A stretch of DNA of 42,923 bases from Mycolicibacterium sp. Lineage in GTDB: Bacteria; Actinomycetota; Actinomycetes; Mycobacteriales; Mycobacteriaceae. Below are positions 1 through 8,395 of this stretch, in pieces; the first letter of the stretch is position 1; each line of letters opens with the position of its first letter. Position numbers and translations under genes: made by a program. The DNA is taken from positions 1-42,923 of the forward strand of contig NZ_JAEMTA010000046.1 in assembly GCF_016462545.1 (NCBI RefSeq), given 5' to 3'. The notes beneath the pieces were generated by a model. It did no database searches and had not been told where the DNA came from. It saw only the letters and a list, made by a program, of their open reading frames with translations.

Positions 1-1218
1 ACTCCCACCAGCGCCACCGCCCGCGTCCGCCGCGGCCGGGTGCAGGCCAGGCTCGTCTGGCAGCGGGGGAACGTCTCCTGCGCCGCCGCCGGGCAGGCTG
101 GGCATGCCGCCGCCCGGTGACCCGCCCGCGGGTGCGCCCCCGCCAGATGGCGAACCACCACCCGAGCCCGCGCCCTCACCGGATGGTGTTCCGCCAGTGG
201 GCTTCTCCGCCGACATCGCCGACGCGTTCGGTGTCGGCGTTTGGGGTGCGGAGGGCGACTGGCCACTTCCGCCCCCGGCTCCTCCGCCGGATCCACCGGC
301 TGCAGGACTCGCGGCAGGTCCCGACCGACCCGGTTGGCCGTTACTCGTCACAGGAACAGTCGGCACTCCGGTCTGCGGCGGATTCGGCGGGGTGACTCGT
401 TGCGGTGCAGCTTCTTTCGCGTAGTCGTCGACGATCTCCTCGGATGCCCGCTGCAGCTTCTCCATCTCAAGGCCCAGGGTGTGGGCGGCGCTGCCCCCGT
501 TGGCGATCGCGGCGATCATCTGGGCCTTCAACTGCTCATAGTTCTGGTACACCGGGGTGTGGGTGAGCAGGGCCTTCACGTGGGCGTCGGAGATGCGCAT
601 CGCCTCGCCCGCCAACTTCTGCCAGGACTCCCCGAGTTGCGACAGCCACTCGCCATAGGCGACGGACTTGGCGTGCGCCTGATCCGCGGCGTCACCCTCC
701 CAGTTCGGGGGCTTCTCCTTGAACAGCTGGGACGACGCTTCCAACGCATTCCCATTCGCCATCCACTGAGCCGCCGCCTCGCGCAGCGAGGCGCCGTGAT
801 CACCCGCCGAGAGCGTCTGCTGAGCCATCTCGACGTCACCGATCTCATCGGCCGTGATTCCGAGTGGGCTGCCCATGGGTGCTGGCATCGCCGGTGCGGG
901 GATGGCGTTGGTCTTGGGCGTCTGTGGCGCGCCCTTGCCGTCGATGCTCGCGGCGGCTGACGCATCCGCGAGGTCGTATGCCTCGGCCACCGACTGCAAC
1001 GTCTCGGCCAGGCGGTCGCCTTCGCGATCGCCGTAGTCCTGGTTGCGGTAGAGGAAGCTGGCGTTCTGATTCAAATTGTCGACGGCGGCCTTGGAGAGCT
1101 TCAGCCCGTCCGGCGGTATCACGGGCACGTTGTTCATCGGATTGCTGAACTGGATGTTCTTGATCTCCGCCGCCTTGGTGCGCAGATCCTGCGTGACGAC
1201 CTTCACCTCATCTGGCAT
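1..1218 (-). CDS. espB: EspB-like ESX-1 secreted substrate (3' end outside window)
   Basis: The frame stays open from an ATG at 1218 to the left edge, giving 406 codons without a stop, so the C-terminus is missing. A PE/PPE-like helical region covers about residues 1-280. It has a YxxxD secretion motif (Y81-D85, YDLAD) and a WxG turn (W173-G175, in NWEGDAA). From about residue 290 it becomes a low-complexity Pro/Gly/Ser/Ala tail. In the known family, EspB is exported by ESX-1, trimmed at its C-terminus by MycP1, and forms oligomers outside the cytoplasm. Its place directly after mycP1 and eccE1 matches the order Rv3883c-Rv3882c-Rv3881c of M. tuberculosis, which is the main reason for the name. 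The start is 13 bp past the eccE1 stop, with a GGGGGA stretch as ribosome binding site. The tail is much richer in glycine than I remember for M. tuberculosis EspB, so fine function could differ. Confidence 0.85.
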   Translation of the reverse strand, partial: MPDEVKVVTQDLRTKAAEIKNIQFSNPMNNVPVIPPDGLKLSKAAVDNLNQNASFLYRNQDYGDREGDRLAETLQSVAEAYDLADASAAASIDGKGAPQTPKTNAIPAPAMPAPMGSPLGITADEIGDVEMAQQTLSAGDHGASLREAAAQWMANGNALEASSQLFKEKPPNWEGDAADQAHAKSVAYGEWLSQLGESWQKLAGEAMRISDAHVKALLTHTPVYQNYEQLKAQMIAAIANGGSAAHTLGLEMEKLQRASEEIVDDYAKEAAPQRVTPPNPPQTGVPTVPVTSNGQPGRSGPAASPAAGGSGGGAGGGSGQSPSAPQTPTPNASAMSAEKPTGGTPSGEGAGSGGGSPSGGGAPAGGSPGGGMPSLPGGGAGDVPPLPDEPGLHPAAADAGGGAGGS

Positions 1219-1231
1219 GAACGTCCCCCAC

Positions 1232-2629
1232 TCACTGCTCTAGTGCCATCTGATAGCGGCTTTCCTCACGCGGGTTGATCAGTCGGATCGGTAGCTGGCG
1301 GTGGCGCGGTGTGTCGATGAAGTTGTGCCGCAACACGACTCGGCCGATACCCGGGTGCGGACCAAGATAGGTGGTCGAGTTCGGCCAGGCGATCTTGGCC
1401 ACGGTGCCGACGCGGGCGTTGATGAAGCCGGCGAATTCCCGGAACTGTGGACCCAGCGTGACGATCGCGCCTGCGGCGGCCGACCGGATGACGAACTGCG
1501 TGAACAGCCGTGCGTCACCGAGGTTGATGCTGACGTCGACGTCGTCGAACGGCATGTACACCGGGTACCGGTCCGCCGTCTCGCCGACGAGCACGCCTGC
1601 CGAACCGATGGGCAGCTCGTAGTGCCGATCCGTCGTCGGGCTCTCGCCGTGCAGCGCGGCACGCTGACCGCCGAAGAGGCATGAAAACCCGCGTGGCGTC
1701 GAGGGCACGGCAAGGGTGGTCAGAAGGACCGTCGTCGTCGGCGCGGTGCCGGGGCGCACCCGGACTCGCGTGATGGTGTGGTCGGCGCGCGCCGACCACC
1801 AGACGTCGGGACCGCCGGGCGCGGTGTAGGCGGCGGTGAAGGCGCTGCGGCCCTTGATCGATGACCATGACTCACGTTCGAAGCTGATCTCGGTGGCGTG
1901 GTCGAAGTCGTCGAAGCTGCGGCCACACCGCGCGTCGATCCCCGTGCTCGCCAGATGATCCGCGATACGCGTCGTCGACGCCACCAGGTACCGCGCCAAG
2001 CCTGCGACCCCGGCCTCGCGCCGCAGCGCCGAGCGGCGGGTCTCCTCCGGCTTGGCGCGCAACACGATCCAGGTTCGACGGTTGGCCGGCGCCGGGTAGG
2101 GCCCGACCACCTGCTCGTAGAGCGCGACCAGACTCGACGGCGCCGTCTTGCCGACCCGATAGCCCGCCGACACGACGTCGGCCTCCAGGTCGGGGCAGTA
2201 CGTCGCGATCAGCTCTTCGACCAGCATGGTGTCCACCACGTCGTCGGTGAAGGCCTCGCCGGAGACGATCACAGTCGGCGTGAAGGGGCGCGCAACGAGT
2301 TCGATGATCGAGACGAGATGCTCGCCCTGCCAACGCACGGCGACGTGGTCCCCAGGCATCACCGTGGCGCCAACCGCGGGTGCCGACGGGGCCGCTGGTG
2401 CCACCTGGTGCCGCCGGCGCCAGGAGAAGACGGCCGCGATCCAACCGGTGGCGCGTCGTCCCCGGACCGTGACAGTCGTTGCCACCGCAATCACGACGGC
2501 CAGCAGAATGGCCAGCCAGGTCAGATCGAGGTGGACGAAGAACACCACGACGGCCGGGATCAGCACGGCTGCCCACAGCAGGTGGCCCGTCGTGATGCGG
2601 ACTCCGAAGATCGACAGCAGCTTCGTCAT
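1232..2629 (-). CDS. eccE1: Type VII secretion protein EccE1
   Basis: This 465-aa protein is a membrane component of the ESX-1 secretion machine. Two hydrophobic helices lie near the N-terminus (about residues 12-32 and 34-53), followed by a basic RRxxxW-type segment and a long soluble domain, as expected for EccE. In the known complex, EccE sits at the periphery of the EccB-EccC-EccD-EccE inner-membrane assembly. The frame stays open further upstream to about 3160, but the ATG at 2629 overlaps the mycP1 stop by 4 bp (ATGA) and gives the usual EccE length of about 460 aa, so that start was chosen. The overlap suggests translational coupling. Assignment to system 1 rather than ESX-3 rests on the neighbouring espB-like gene. 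Confidence 0.88.
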   Translation of the reverse strand: MTKLLSIFGVRITTGHLLWAAVLIPAVVVFFVHLDLTWLAILLAVVIAVATTVTVRGRRATGWIAAVFSWRRRHQVAPAAPSAPAVGATVMPGDHVAVRWQGEHLVSIIELVARPFTPTVIVSGEAFTDDVVDTMLVEELIATYCPDLEADVVSAGYRVGKTAPSSLVALYEQVVGPYPAPANRRTWIVLRAKPEETRRSALRREAGVAGLARYLVASTTRIADHLASTGIDARCGRSFDDFDHATEISFERESWSSIKGRSAFTAAYTAPGGPDVWWSARADHTITRVRVRPGTAPTTTVLLTTLAVPSTPRGFSCLFGGQRAALHGESPTTDRHYELPIGSAGVLVGETADRYPVYMPFDDVDVSINLGDARLFTQFVIRSAAAGAIVTLGPQFREFAGFINARVGTVAKIAWPNSTTYLGPHPGIGRVVLRHNFIDTPRHRQLPIRLINPREESRYQMALEQ

Positions 2630-3984
2630 CGGCGCCTCAGCGCGCGCCGAGCCAGGGCGATGATGCCAAGGGCCACAGCCAGACTCGCGCCACCGACGAC
2701 GACCATCGTGATGGGTCCGCGGTCCGGCGGCGGAACGAACACCGGCGGCGGTAACTGCTGCACCTTGTAGGACACCGTCTTCGGTCCGGGCGGCACGTCC
2801 CACGTGAGTGCGGCCACCGGATCGATCACCCCGGCGCCGACGTAGTTGTCCACGCCCCCGCCGGGATGCCTTGCGGTGGCGGTGATTCGGTACATGATCT
2901 GGGCCGGCGTGAGATCGGGGAACCGCTGCCGGAGCATGGCGGCCAGCCCCGAGACGTAGGCGGCGGCAAAGGACGTCCCGTTGATCGGGATCGGACCGTC
3001 CTGGCCCTGAAGTGCGTTGACGGGGTTGCCGTCGTAGCCCAGCGCGACGATGTTCTCCGCAGGCGCGGCCGCGCCCACCCACGGCCCAGACATCGAGAAG
3101 GTGCTGGGCTGGCCGGTCTGGCCGATGCCGCCGACCGTGAGCACCAGCGGCGAGTACCACGCGGGCGAGACGATGGTCTGCACCTGCTGCCAGCCACGCG
3201 GATCCGATGGCGTCGATGCGTCGGGCGGAGGATTCTGCGTGCAGTCCTGGCCCGTGTTGCCCGCTGCGACCACCACGACGGCGCCCTTGGCGTTGACCGC
3301 GTATTCGACTGCGGCGCCGAGACTCTTCTCGTCGATCGGTCGGGTGATCTTGTAGCAGGCGGCTTCACTGATGTTGATCACCTGGGCGCCGAGGTTGGCG
3401 GCGTGCACGATCGAGCGGGCCAGGCTGCGCAACGAACCCGCGGTCTGGGTGGTGTTGGGATCGTTCGGGTCGGTCCGCGCACCGACGGGCTGATAGTTGT
3501 CAGACGTCTGGCGCAGGGAGAGGATTCGCGCATCGGGTGCGACGCCGATGAAGCCGTCGGTCGGCGAGGGGCGCCCAGCGATGATCGATGCGGTGAGCGT
3601 GCCGTGGCTGTCGCAGTCGTTCATGCCGTCGCCGGCCTTGTCGACGAAGTCGCCGCCGGGCAGGGCGGGAACGCGCGCTGACCCGTTCACCCCGGTGTCG
3701 ATGACGGCCACAGTTACACCGGCACCGGTTGCGAATTTCTGGGCGTCACCGAGTCGCAGGTAGTCGGCTGCCCACGGCTTGTCGGCGAAGTTGGCACCGG
3801 GGAAGCTGGTCGGCGACGAGCAGACGCGACGTAGCTCGGTGGGCGAGTCGGGACCCGTCTCGTCAGGTGGCAGCGCCGCCGGATCGATGGCTGGTGGCTC
3901 GATGGCGAACGCGGGTGGAGCGCTGAACACCGTCAGCAGCAGCACGGCCAGCAACATGACGAGCCTGCGCATCAGGCGTCGCAC
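2626..3984 (-). CDS. mycP1: Mycosin-1, membrane-anchored subtilisin-like protease
   Basis: This 452-aa protease has a Sec signal peptide (residues 1-27, ending APPAFA), a subtilase domain and a C-terminal transmembrane helix (about 424-446) before an RRALRRR tail. The catalytic triad is complete: Asp96 in AVIDTG, His127 in DSHGT, Ser338 in NGTSFA, and oxyanion Asn243 in AAGNTG. Cysteines at 55, 124, 210 and 248 could form the disulfides known in mycosins. In the family, MycP stabilises the ESX complex in the periplasm and MycP1 cleaves EspB, which is encoded two genes downstream here. The start is GTG 3984; ATG 3972 would shorten the signal peptide by four residues and is also possible. It leads the visible mycP1-eccE1-espB operon. 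Confidence 0.93.
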   Translation of the reverse strand: MRRLMRRLVMLLAVLLLTVFSAPPAFAIEPPAIDPAALPPDETGPDSPTELRRVCSSPTSFPGANFADKPWAADYLRLGDAQKFATGAGVTVAVIDTGVNGSARVPALPGGDFVDKAGDGMNDCDSHGTLTASIIAGRPSPTDGFIGVAPDARILSLRQTSDNYQPVGARTDPNDPNTTQTAGSLRSLARSIVHAANLGAQVINISEAACYKITRPIDEKSLGAAVEYAVNAKGAVVVVAAGNTGQDCTQNPPPDASTPSDPRGWQQVQTIVSPAWYSPLVLTVGGIGQTGQPSTFSMSGPWVGAAAPAENIVALGYDGNPVNALQGQDGPIPINGTSFAAAYVSGLAAMLRQRFPDLTPAQIMYRITATARHPGGGVDNYVGAGVIDPVAALTWDVPPGPKTVSYKVQQLPPPVFVPPPDRGPITMVVVGGASLAVALGIIALARRALRRR

Positions 3985-4142
3985 CCGGCGCCCCGGCGTC
4001 CGGCCAGTTTGTGCTGGGATGCGTACAGCAAAGCAAAAGCCGCCCTGCGGACGGCGTATCCCCTCACGTCAAGCCCCCTGACCACGTGCACCAGGCAATC
4101 CTACGGTGCGTCGGGAGTGCCTCACGCACCTTTCTCGACGAG

Positions 4143-4175
4143 CTCGGGGGAGGCGCCGACGGCGCCTCCCCCGAG
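4143..4175 (-). terminator. Perfect 15-bp hairpin after ptsH
   Basis: CTCGGGGGAGGCGCC is followed by GAC and then by its exact reverse complement. The hairpin starts 10 bases past the ptsH stop codon. It has no U-tract on the minus strand (the following RNA reads AGCUCGUCGAG), which is common for mycobacterial terminators. It should end the fruR-fruK-fruA-ptsH transcript. The rest of the 3985-4185 gap holds nothing else recognisable. Confidence 0.75.
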
Positions 4176-4185
4176 TGTCGGCTAC

Positions 4186-4443
4186 CTAGGCGTCGAGGTC
4201 CTTCTGGATCAGCTCCGCGACGGTGGTGAGCGCGGCCTGGTCGTCCGAGGCGACCGTGACCTGCGCACCGTTGCCGGCACCGAGCGTCATGATCATCAGC
4301 GCCGAGCCGGCGTCGACCGGCTCACCGCCGTCCAGAGACAGGGTGACCGGAACTCCGGCGTTCACGACGGCTTCGGCGATGATTGCTGCCGGTCGAGCGT
4401 GCAGGCCGATCGACGAGCCGACGATGACGGTCTTGGCGGGCAT
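4186..4443 (-). CDS. ptsH: Phosphocarrier protein HPr
   Basis: This 85-aa HPr has phospho-accepting His15 in the GLHARPA motif. Ser47 lies at the position of the regulatory serine (Ser46) of Firmicute HPr, but no HPr kinase gene is in view. It takes phosphate from enzyme I (ptsI at 8396) and passes it to the IIA domain of FruA, encoded just upstream in the same operon (34-bp gap). The length is normal. It is the last gene before the hairpin at 4143-4175. Fructose PTS genes are absent from M. tuberculosis and typical of saprophytic mycobacteria, which helps place the organism. Confidence 0.96.
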   Translation of the reverse strand: MPAKTVIVGSSIGLHARPAAIIAEAVVNAGVPVTLSLDGGEPVDAGSALMIMTLGAGNGAQVTVASDDQAALTTVAELIQKDLDA

Positions 4444-4477
4444 GGTGGATCTCCTTGGTTGGTTGGTGTCGAGGATG

Positions 4478-6487
4478 TCAGGCGGCGACGAGCTCGGGAG
4501 CGGAATCCGCGTCGCTCTTGGGCTTGGCGAACTGCTTGGCGGCGACGACCGCGATCGCAGCCACCACGGTTCCGGCGGCCAGCGAGACCAGGAACCAGAC
4601 GAGGTTTCCGATGGCGAAGAACACGAAGATGCCACCGTGCGGCGCCTTCAGGGTCACGTTGAACGCCATGATCAACGCTCCGGTCACCGCGCCACCCGCC
4701 ATCATCGACGGGATGACTCGCAGCGGATCCGCCGCGGCGAATGGAATCGCGCCCTCCGAGATGAACGATGCGCCGAGAAGCCAAGCAGCCCGGCCGTTCT
4801 CGCGTTCCGGCTCGGTGAACAGGCCGGGCCGGACGGTGGAGGCCAGCGCCATCGCGAGTGGCGGAACCATGCCCGCCGCCATGACGGCGGCCATGATGCG
4901 CAGGGTCGACGGGTCGGCCACGTTGAGCCCGGCCGTGGCGAAGGCGTAGGCCGCCTTGTTGACCGGACCGCCGAGGTCGAAGCACATCATCAGGCCGAGG
5001 ATGATGCCGAGCAGGATCACCGAGCTGCCGGACAGGCCGCTGAGCCAGCTGGTGAGACCCGACGTGACGGCGGCCAGTGGGCGGCCGAGCAACAGGAACA
5101 TCAGCAGACCGACGACCAGTGAGGCGACCAGCGGGATGATCACCACCGGCATCAGACCCCGCAGCCAGCGCGGAACGTCGATGCGGCTGATCCACAGGGC
5201 GGTGAAGCCGGCGATCAGGCCGCCGACGATGCCGCCGATGAAGCCACCGCCGACGAATACCGCCACGGCGCCTGCCGTGAAACCCGGTGCGATACCGGGC
5301 CGGTCGGCGATGGCGAACGAGATGTAACCCGCCAACGCAGGCACCAGGAAGCCGAACGCCAATCCGCCGAGGGTGAACAACACCGCGCCGAGATACTGGA
5401 CGAAACCGCCTGAGGGCAGGTTGGTCAGCGAGTTGGTGGTGGCGATGATGTTGCCGAGCGACTGGGTGGCGCCCTCGGGCTTGTTGGCGATGTCGTAGCC
5501 GGCGAAGAGGAAGCCGAGCGCGATGAGCAGACCGCCCGCGGCGACGAACGGGATCATGTAGCTGACGCCGGTGAGCAGGATCTGCCGGGTACGCGTGCCC
5601 CACCCGACGCCGCCGGACGCCGACGGTGAGGTGGACGCACCGGCCGCGCCAGGAGTGCCCTCGACGCGAGCAGCGTTCGGATTGTCAGCCGCAGCAAGGG
5701 CTTCGGCGACCATCTTGTCGGGCTCGTTGATCGCCCGCTTGACCCCGGAGGCGATGACCGGCTTGCCCGCGAAGCGGGCCCTGTCCTTGACGCCCACGTC
5801 GGTGGCGAATATGACGGCGACCGCACCGGCGATGGTCTCGGCGGGCAGCGGCGTGCTGCCCGACGAGCCCTGCGTCTCGACCTGCAGGTCGATCCCGGCC
5901 TTCTTGCCCGCCGCCACCAGGGAGTCGGCGGCCATGTAGGTGTGCGCGATGCCCGTCGGGCAGGCGGTGACCGCGACGATCGTCTTGGTCTGTGCCGGCT
6001 CAGCGGGGGCGGCGGCAACCGGAGCGGGGGCCGCGGGCGCGGGGTTGACGACGCCCTCGACCAGTGCGACGACCTCGGCGGCGGTCGCGGCGTTGCGCAG
6101 CGACTCGACGAAGTCCTTGCGTACCAACGCTCTTGCGAGGCTGGAGAGCAGCTTCATGTGCTCGGCGCCACCGGAGTCCGGCGCGGCGATCAGGAACGCG
6201 AGGTCGGCGGGGCCGTCGGGCGCACCGAAGTCGACCGCGGGGGACAACCGGGCGAAGCCGATGGTGGCCTGATCGACGTAGGGGGAGCGGCAGTGCGGGA
6301 TCGCGATGCCGCCGGGAAGGCCGGTGGCGGACTGCGCCTCGCGTGCCATGGCGGCGGCGACGAGGCCGGCGCCGTCGGAGGAGCGCCCGGCATCGGCGAG
6401 ACGTGCGGCGAGCAGGCTGATGACAGCCTCCTTGTCGCCGCCTGCGTCGACGTCGATGGCGACGAGCTCGGTGGTGATGATGGACAT
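4478..6487 (-). CDS. fruA: PTS fructose transporter subunit IIABC
   Basis: This 669-aa permease imports fructose and phosphorylates it to fructose 1-phosphate. Domain order is IIA (about 1-148, active His65 in IAIPHCRS), an Ala/Pro linker (149-166), IIB (about 167-270, active Cys176 in TACPTGIAHT), a second Ala/Gly/Ser linker, and membrane domain IIC (about 300-655). The ATG at 6487 was chosen over an in-frame start further upstream because it begins exactly at the conserved IIA domain and is preceded by AGGAAGAG. It lies 22 bp after fruK. HPr (ptsH) feeds His65, phosphate then moves to Cys176 and on to the sugar. No frameshift or missing residue was seen. Confidence 0.95.
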   Translation of the reverse strand: MSIITTELVAIDVDAGGDKEAVISLLAARLADAGRSSDGAGLVAAAMAREAQSATGLPGGIAIPHCRSPYVDQATIGFARLSPAVDFGAPDGPADLAFLIAAPDSGGAEHMKLLSSLARALVRKDFVESLRNAATAAEVVALVEGVVNPAPAAPAPVAAAPAEPAQTKTIVAVTACPTGIAHTYMAADSLVAAGKKAGIDLQVETQGSSGSTPLPAETIAGAVAVIFATDVGVKDRARFAGKPVIASGVKRAINEPDKMVAEALAAADNPNAARVEGTPGAAGASTSPSASGGVGWGTRTRQILLTGVSYMIPFVAAGGLLIALGFLFAGYDIANKPEGATQSLGNIIATTNSLTNLPSGGFVQYLGAVLFTLGGLAFGFLVPALAGYISFAIADRPGIAPGFTAGAVAVFVGGGFIGGIVGGLIAGFTALWISRIDVPRWLRGLMPVVIIPLVASLVVGLLMFLLLGRPLAAVTSGLTSWLSGLSGSSVILLGIILGLMMCFDLGGPVNKAAYAFATAGLNVADPSTLRIMAAVMAAGMVPPLAMALASTVRPGLFTEPERENGRAAWLLGASFISEGAIPFAAADPLRVIPSMMAGGAVTGALIMAFNVTLKAPHGGIFVFFAIGNLVWFLVSLAAGTVVAAIAVVAAKQFAKPKSDADSAPELVAA

Positions 6488-6509
6488 GATTCTCTTCCTC
6501 TTGGTGGGG

Positions 6510-7487
6510 TTAGGGGCGGGTGGACGCGGGTGTAATCGCATACACCCGAACTGCATTCAGATCTATCTGGGATGGGGCGGGTAGTGCGGAGCCGGGCAAA
6601 GCCGCTGCCGCACTGCCGTAGGCGACCGCCATCTGCAGGCGGCGAGGGGGCTCGGCACCGCCGACTGCGGCGCGGACGTAGCCCGCCAACGACGAGTCGC
6701 CGGCTCCGACGGTGCTGCGTGGCGCGATGGGCGGCGGGGCCGCCATCCAGCTGCCGGACGGGTCGACCAGCACGGCGCCTGCCGCCCCGAGCGTGACGAG
6801 GACGGTCTTGGCGCCGCGCTCGATGAGCACGTTGGCCGCGGCCACCACCGGCCCTGGATCACCCTGGGCAGCAGCGCTTTCCAGCATCTCCGGCGACGCG
6901 CCGACGAGGCCGGCGAGTTCCTCCGCGTTGGGCTTGATGACGTCCGGTGCGGCCGTGCCGAATCCGGCGGCCAGGGCGTCGAGCGGGCGTTCGGAGGTGT
7001 CGACGGCAACCCGGCAGGGCGCCTTCGTCAGCAGCGCGACGACGTCGGCGTACCAGTCGTCGGGTACCCCCGGCGGCAGCGACCCGGAAAGAACGACCCA
7101 CGAGGCACTTTCGGCGTGTGCGACGACCGCCCGCGTGAGTGCGTCGAGCGCGGCGGCGTCGAGGTGGGCACCGGGTTCGTTGAGTTTGGTGGTGGTGCCG
7201 TCGGCCTCGGTGATCGCCAGGTTGGTGCGCACGGCACCGCCCGCCGGCACGCACTCGAAGGCGACACCGGCCGCCCGGAGCGCGGTCACCATCGGATCGT
7301 CGTCGGCTGCGGGAAGGACGGCGATGGTGTCGAGACCGGCGAGCATCAGCGCGCGGGCCACGTTGACGCCCTTGCCGCCCGGCTCGCTCGTCGCGGAGGT
7401 GACCCGGTGCACGGCACCGCGGGTCAGCGGTGTGCCCAGGGCGACCGTGCGGTCGATGCTGGGGTTGGGGGTGACTGTGACGATCAT
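6510..7487 (-). CDS. fruK: 1-phosphofructokinase
   Basis: This 325-aa PfkB-family kinase converts fructose 1-phosphate to fructose 1,6-bisphosphate, feeding the FruA product into glycolysis. The N-terminus NPSID, the substrate-binding GGKGVNVA (37-44) and the C-terminal signature GAGD with catalytic Asp264 are all present. The ATG at 7487 overlaps the stop of the upstream fruR by 4 bp (ATGA), which decides the start even though the frame is open further upstream. Its placement between the regulator and the permease fits 1-phosphofructokinase better than tagatose-6-phosphate kinase. Confidence 0.93.
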   Translation of the reverse strand: MIVTVTPNPSIDRTVALGTPLTRGAVHRVTSATSEPGGKGVNVARALMLAGLDTIAVLPAADDDPMVTALRAAGVAFECVPAGGAVRTNLAITEADGTTTKLNEPGAHLDAAALDALTRAVVAHAESASWVVLSGSLPPGVPDDWYADVVALLTKAPCRVAVDTSERPLDALAAGFGTAAPDVIKPNAEELAGLVGASPEMLESAAAQGDPGPVVAAANVLIERGAKTVLVTLGAAGAVLVDPSGSWMAAPPPIAPRSTVGAGDSSLAGYVRAAVGGAEPPRRLQMAVAYGSAAAALPGSALPAPSQIDLNAVRVYAITPASTRP

Positions 7488-8263
7488 TCCGGGCCTCCGG
7501 TCACGATGACCTCGACGCCCTCGTCGGTCAGCAGCCGCCGGTCGGCGTCCGAGATCTCGGTATCCGTGATGAGTGTGTCGACGCTGGACAGTGGCGCGAA
7601 GCTGATGAAGTCCTCGCGGCCGACCTTCGTCGAATCGGCGGCGACGACGACGTAGTTGGCGCACGCGACCATGGCGCGTTTCACGGCGGCCTCCTCGCTG
7701 TCTGGGGTCGAGAGTCCGTGCCTGGCGCTGATCCCGTTGGTACCGATGAACGCGATGTCGACGCGCAGGTTGTCGAGCACCCGTAGGGCCTGTTCGCCGA
7801 CGGCAGCCTGGGTGATGCCCCTGACCCGGCCGCCGAGAAGTTGCAGCGAGACCGTCGACATCGAGGCCAGTCGCGCGGCGATGGGCACCGAGTTCGTCAC
7901 GACGACGAATTCGCGGTCGGTGGGCAACAGGTTGGCGATGCGCGCCGTCGTGGTGCCTGCGTCGAGGAGAACGCTGGCGCCGGATAGGGGGAAGAACTCT
8001 CCTGCTGCCTCGGCGATCGCGTCCTTGTAGTCGGCGCGGGTGGTGTCCCGTTCTCCGACACCCGGCTCGACGAGGTGCAATGCCCGAGTCGGGACGGCGC
8101 CGCCGTGGACGCGGCGCAGCACGCCCGCGCGGTCGAGGGCGGCAAGGTCGCGGCGCACGGTCTCGGTCGTGACGTCGTAGGTCTGGGCGAGTTCGGCGAC
8201 AGAGGCGCGGCCCTGGCTAATCACCATCTCGGCGATCGCCTGTTGGCGCTCTTCGGCGTACAT
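7484..8263 (-). CDS. fruR: DeoR-family repressor of the fructose PTS genes
   Basis: This 259-aa regulator has an N-terminal DeoR helix-turn-helix (about residues 6-57, with SVAELAQTYDVTTETVRRDL as the recognition region) and a C-terminal sugar-phosphate sensing DeoRC domain (about 75-235). It is the first gene of the fruR-fruK-fruA-ptsH operon and is divergent from ptsI. By analogy with other DeoR-type fructose regulators it probably responds to a fructose phosphate and controls both transcripts; this is inference. The likely operator is the palindrome at 8361-8372. AGGAG about 11 bases before the ATG is its ribosome binding site. Confidence 0.88.
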   Translation of the reverse strand: MYAEERQQAIAEMVISQGRASVAELAQTYDVTTETVRRDLAALDRAGVLRRVHGGAVPTRALHLVEPGVGERDTTRADYKDAIAEAAGEFFPLSGASVLLDAGTTTARIANLLPTDREFVVVTNSVPIAARLASMSTVSLQLLGGRVRGITQAAVGEQALRVLDNLRVDIAFIGTNGISARHGLSTPDSEEAAVKRAMVACANYVVVAADSTKVGREDFISFAPLSSVDTLITDTEISDADRRLLTDEGVEVIVTGGPE

Positions 8264-8342
8264 GACTCTCCGGCTCCTGGGTTCGTGGCGGTCGTGGGCG
8301 TCAGTTTGTGGGATATGTGGTTTTGAAATGTTGATATCGTTG

Positions 8343-8372
8343 GTTTTACCCCTGACTGTGTTGACTTGTCAA
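8343..8372 (-). promoter_or_regulatory. Candidate fruR operon promoter
   Basis: On the minus strand TTGACA (8372-8367) is followed after 18 bases by TAAAAC (8348-8343), a partial match to a SigA -10. Transcription would start near 8336 and leave a leader of about 70 bases before fruR. The -35 box abuts the divergent ptsI -35 box. Confidence 0.45.
8361..8372. promoter_or_regulatory. Palindrome shared by the divergent fruR and ptsI promoters
   Basis: TTGAC-TT-GTCAA is a 5-bp inverted repeat made of the two outward-facing -35 boxes. A repressor bound here, most simply FruR, would block both transcripts. That protein-site pairing is inference. Confidence 0.4.
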
Positions 8373-8388
8373 TGGATTCTTGTAACCT
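8361..8388 (+). promoter_or_regulatory. Candidate SigA promoter giving leaderless ptsI mRNA
   Basis: TTGACT (8361-8366) and TAACCT (8383-8388) are 16 bases apart. The ATG at 8396 lies 8 bases past the -10, where transcription would begin, so the mRNA would start at its own initiation codon. No ribosome binding site precedes that ATG, which agrees. Confidence 0.6.
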
Positions 8389-8395
8389 AGTTCAC

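Noticed and set aside
3985..4142. A small gene between mycP1 and the ptsH hairpin
   Set aside because: Open frames here run into neighbouring genes or lack a ribosome site, and none gives a recognisable peptide.
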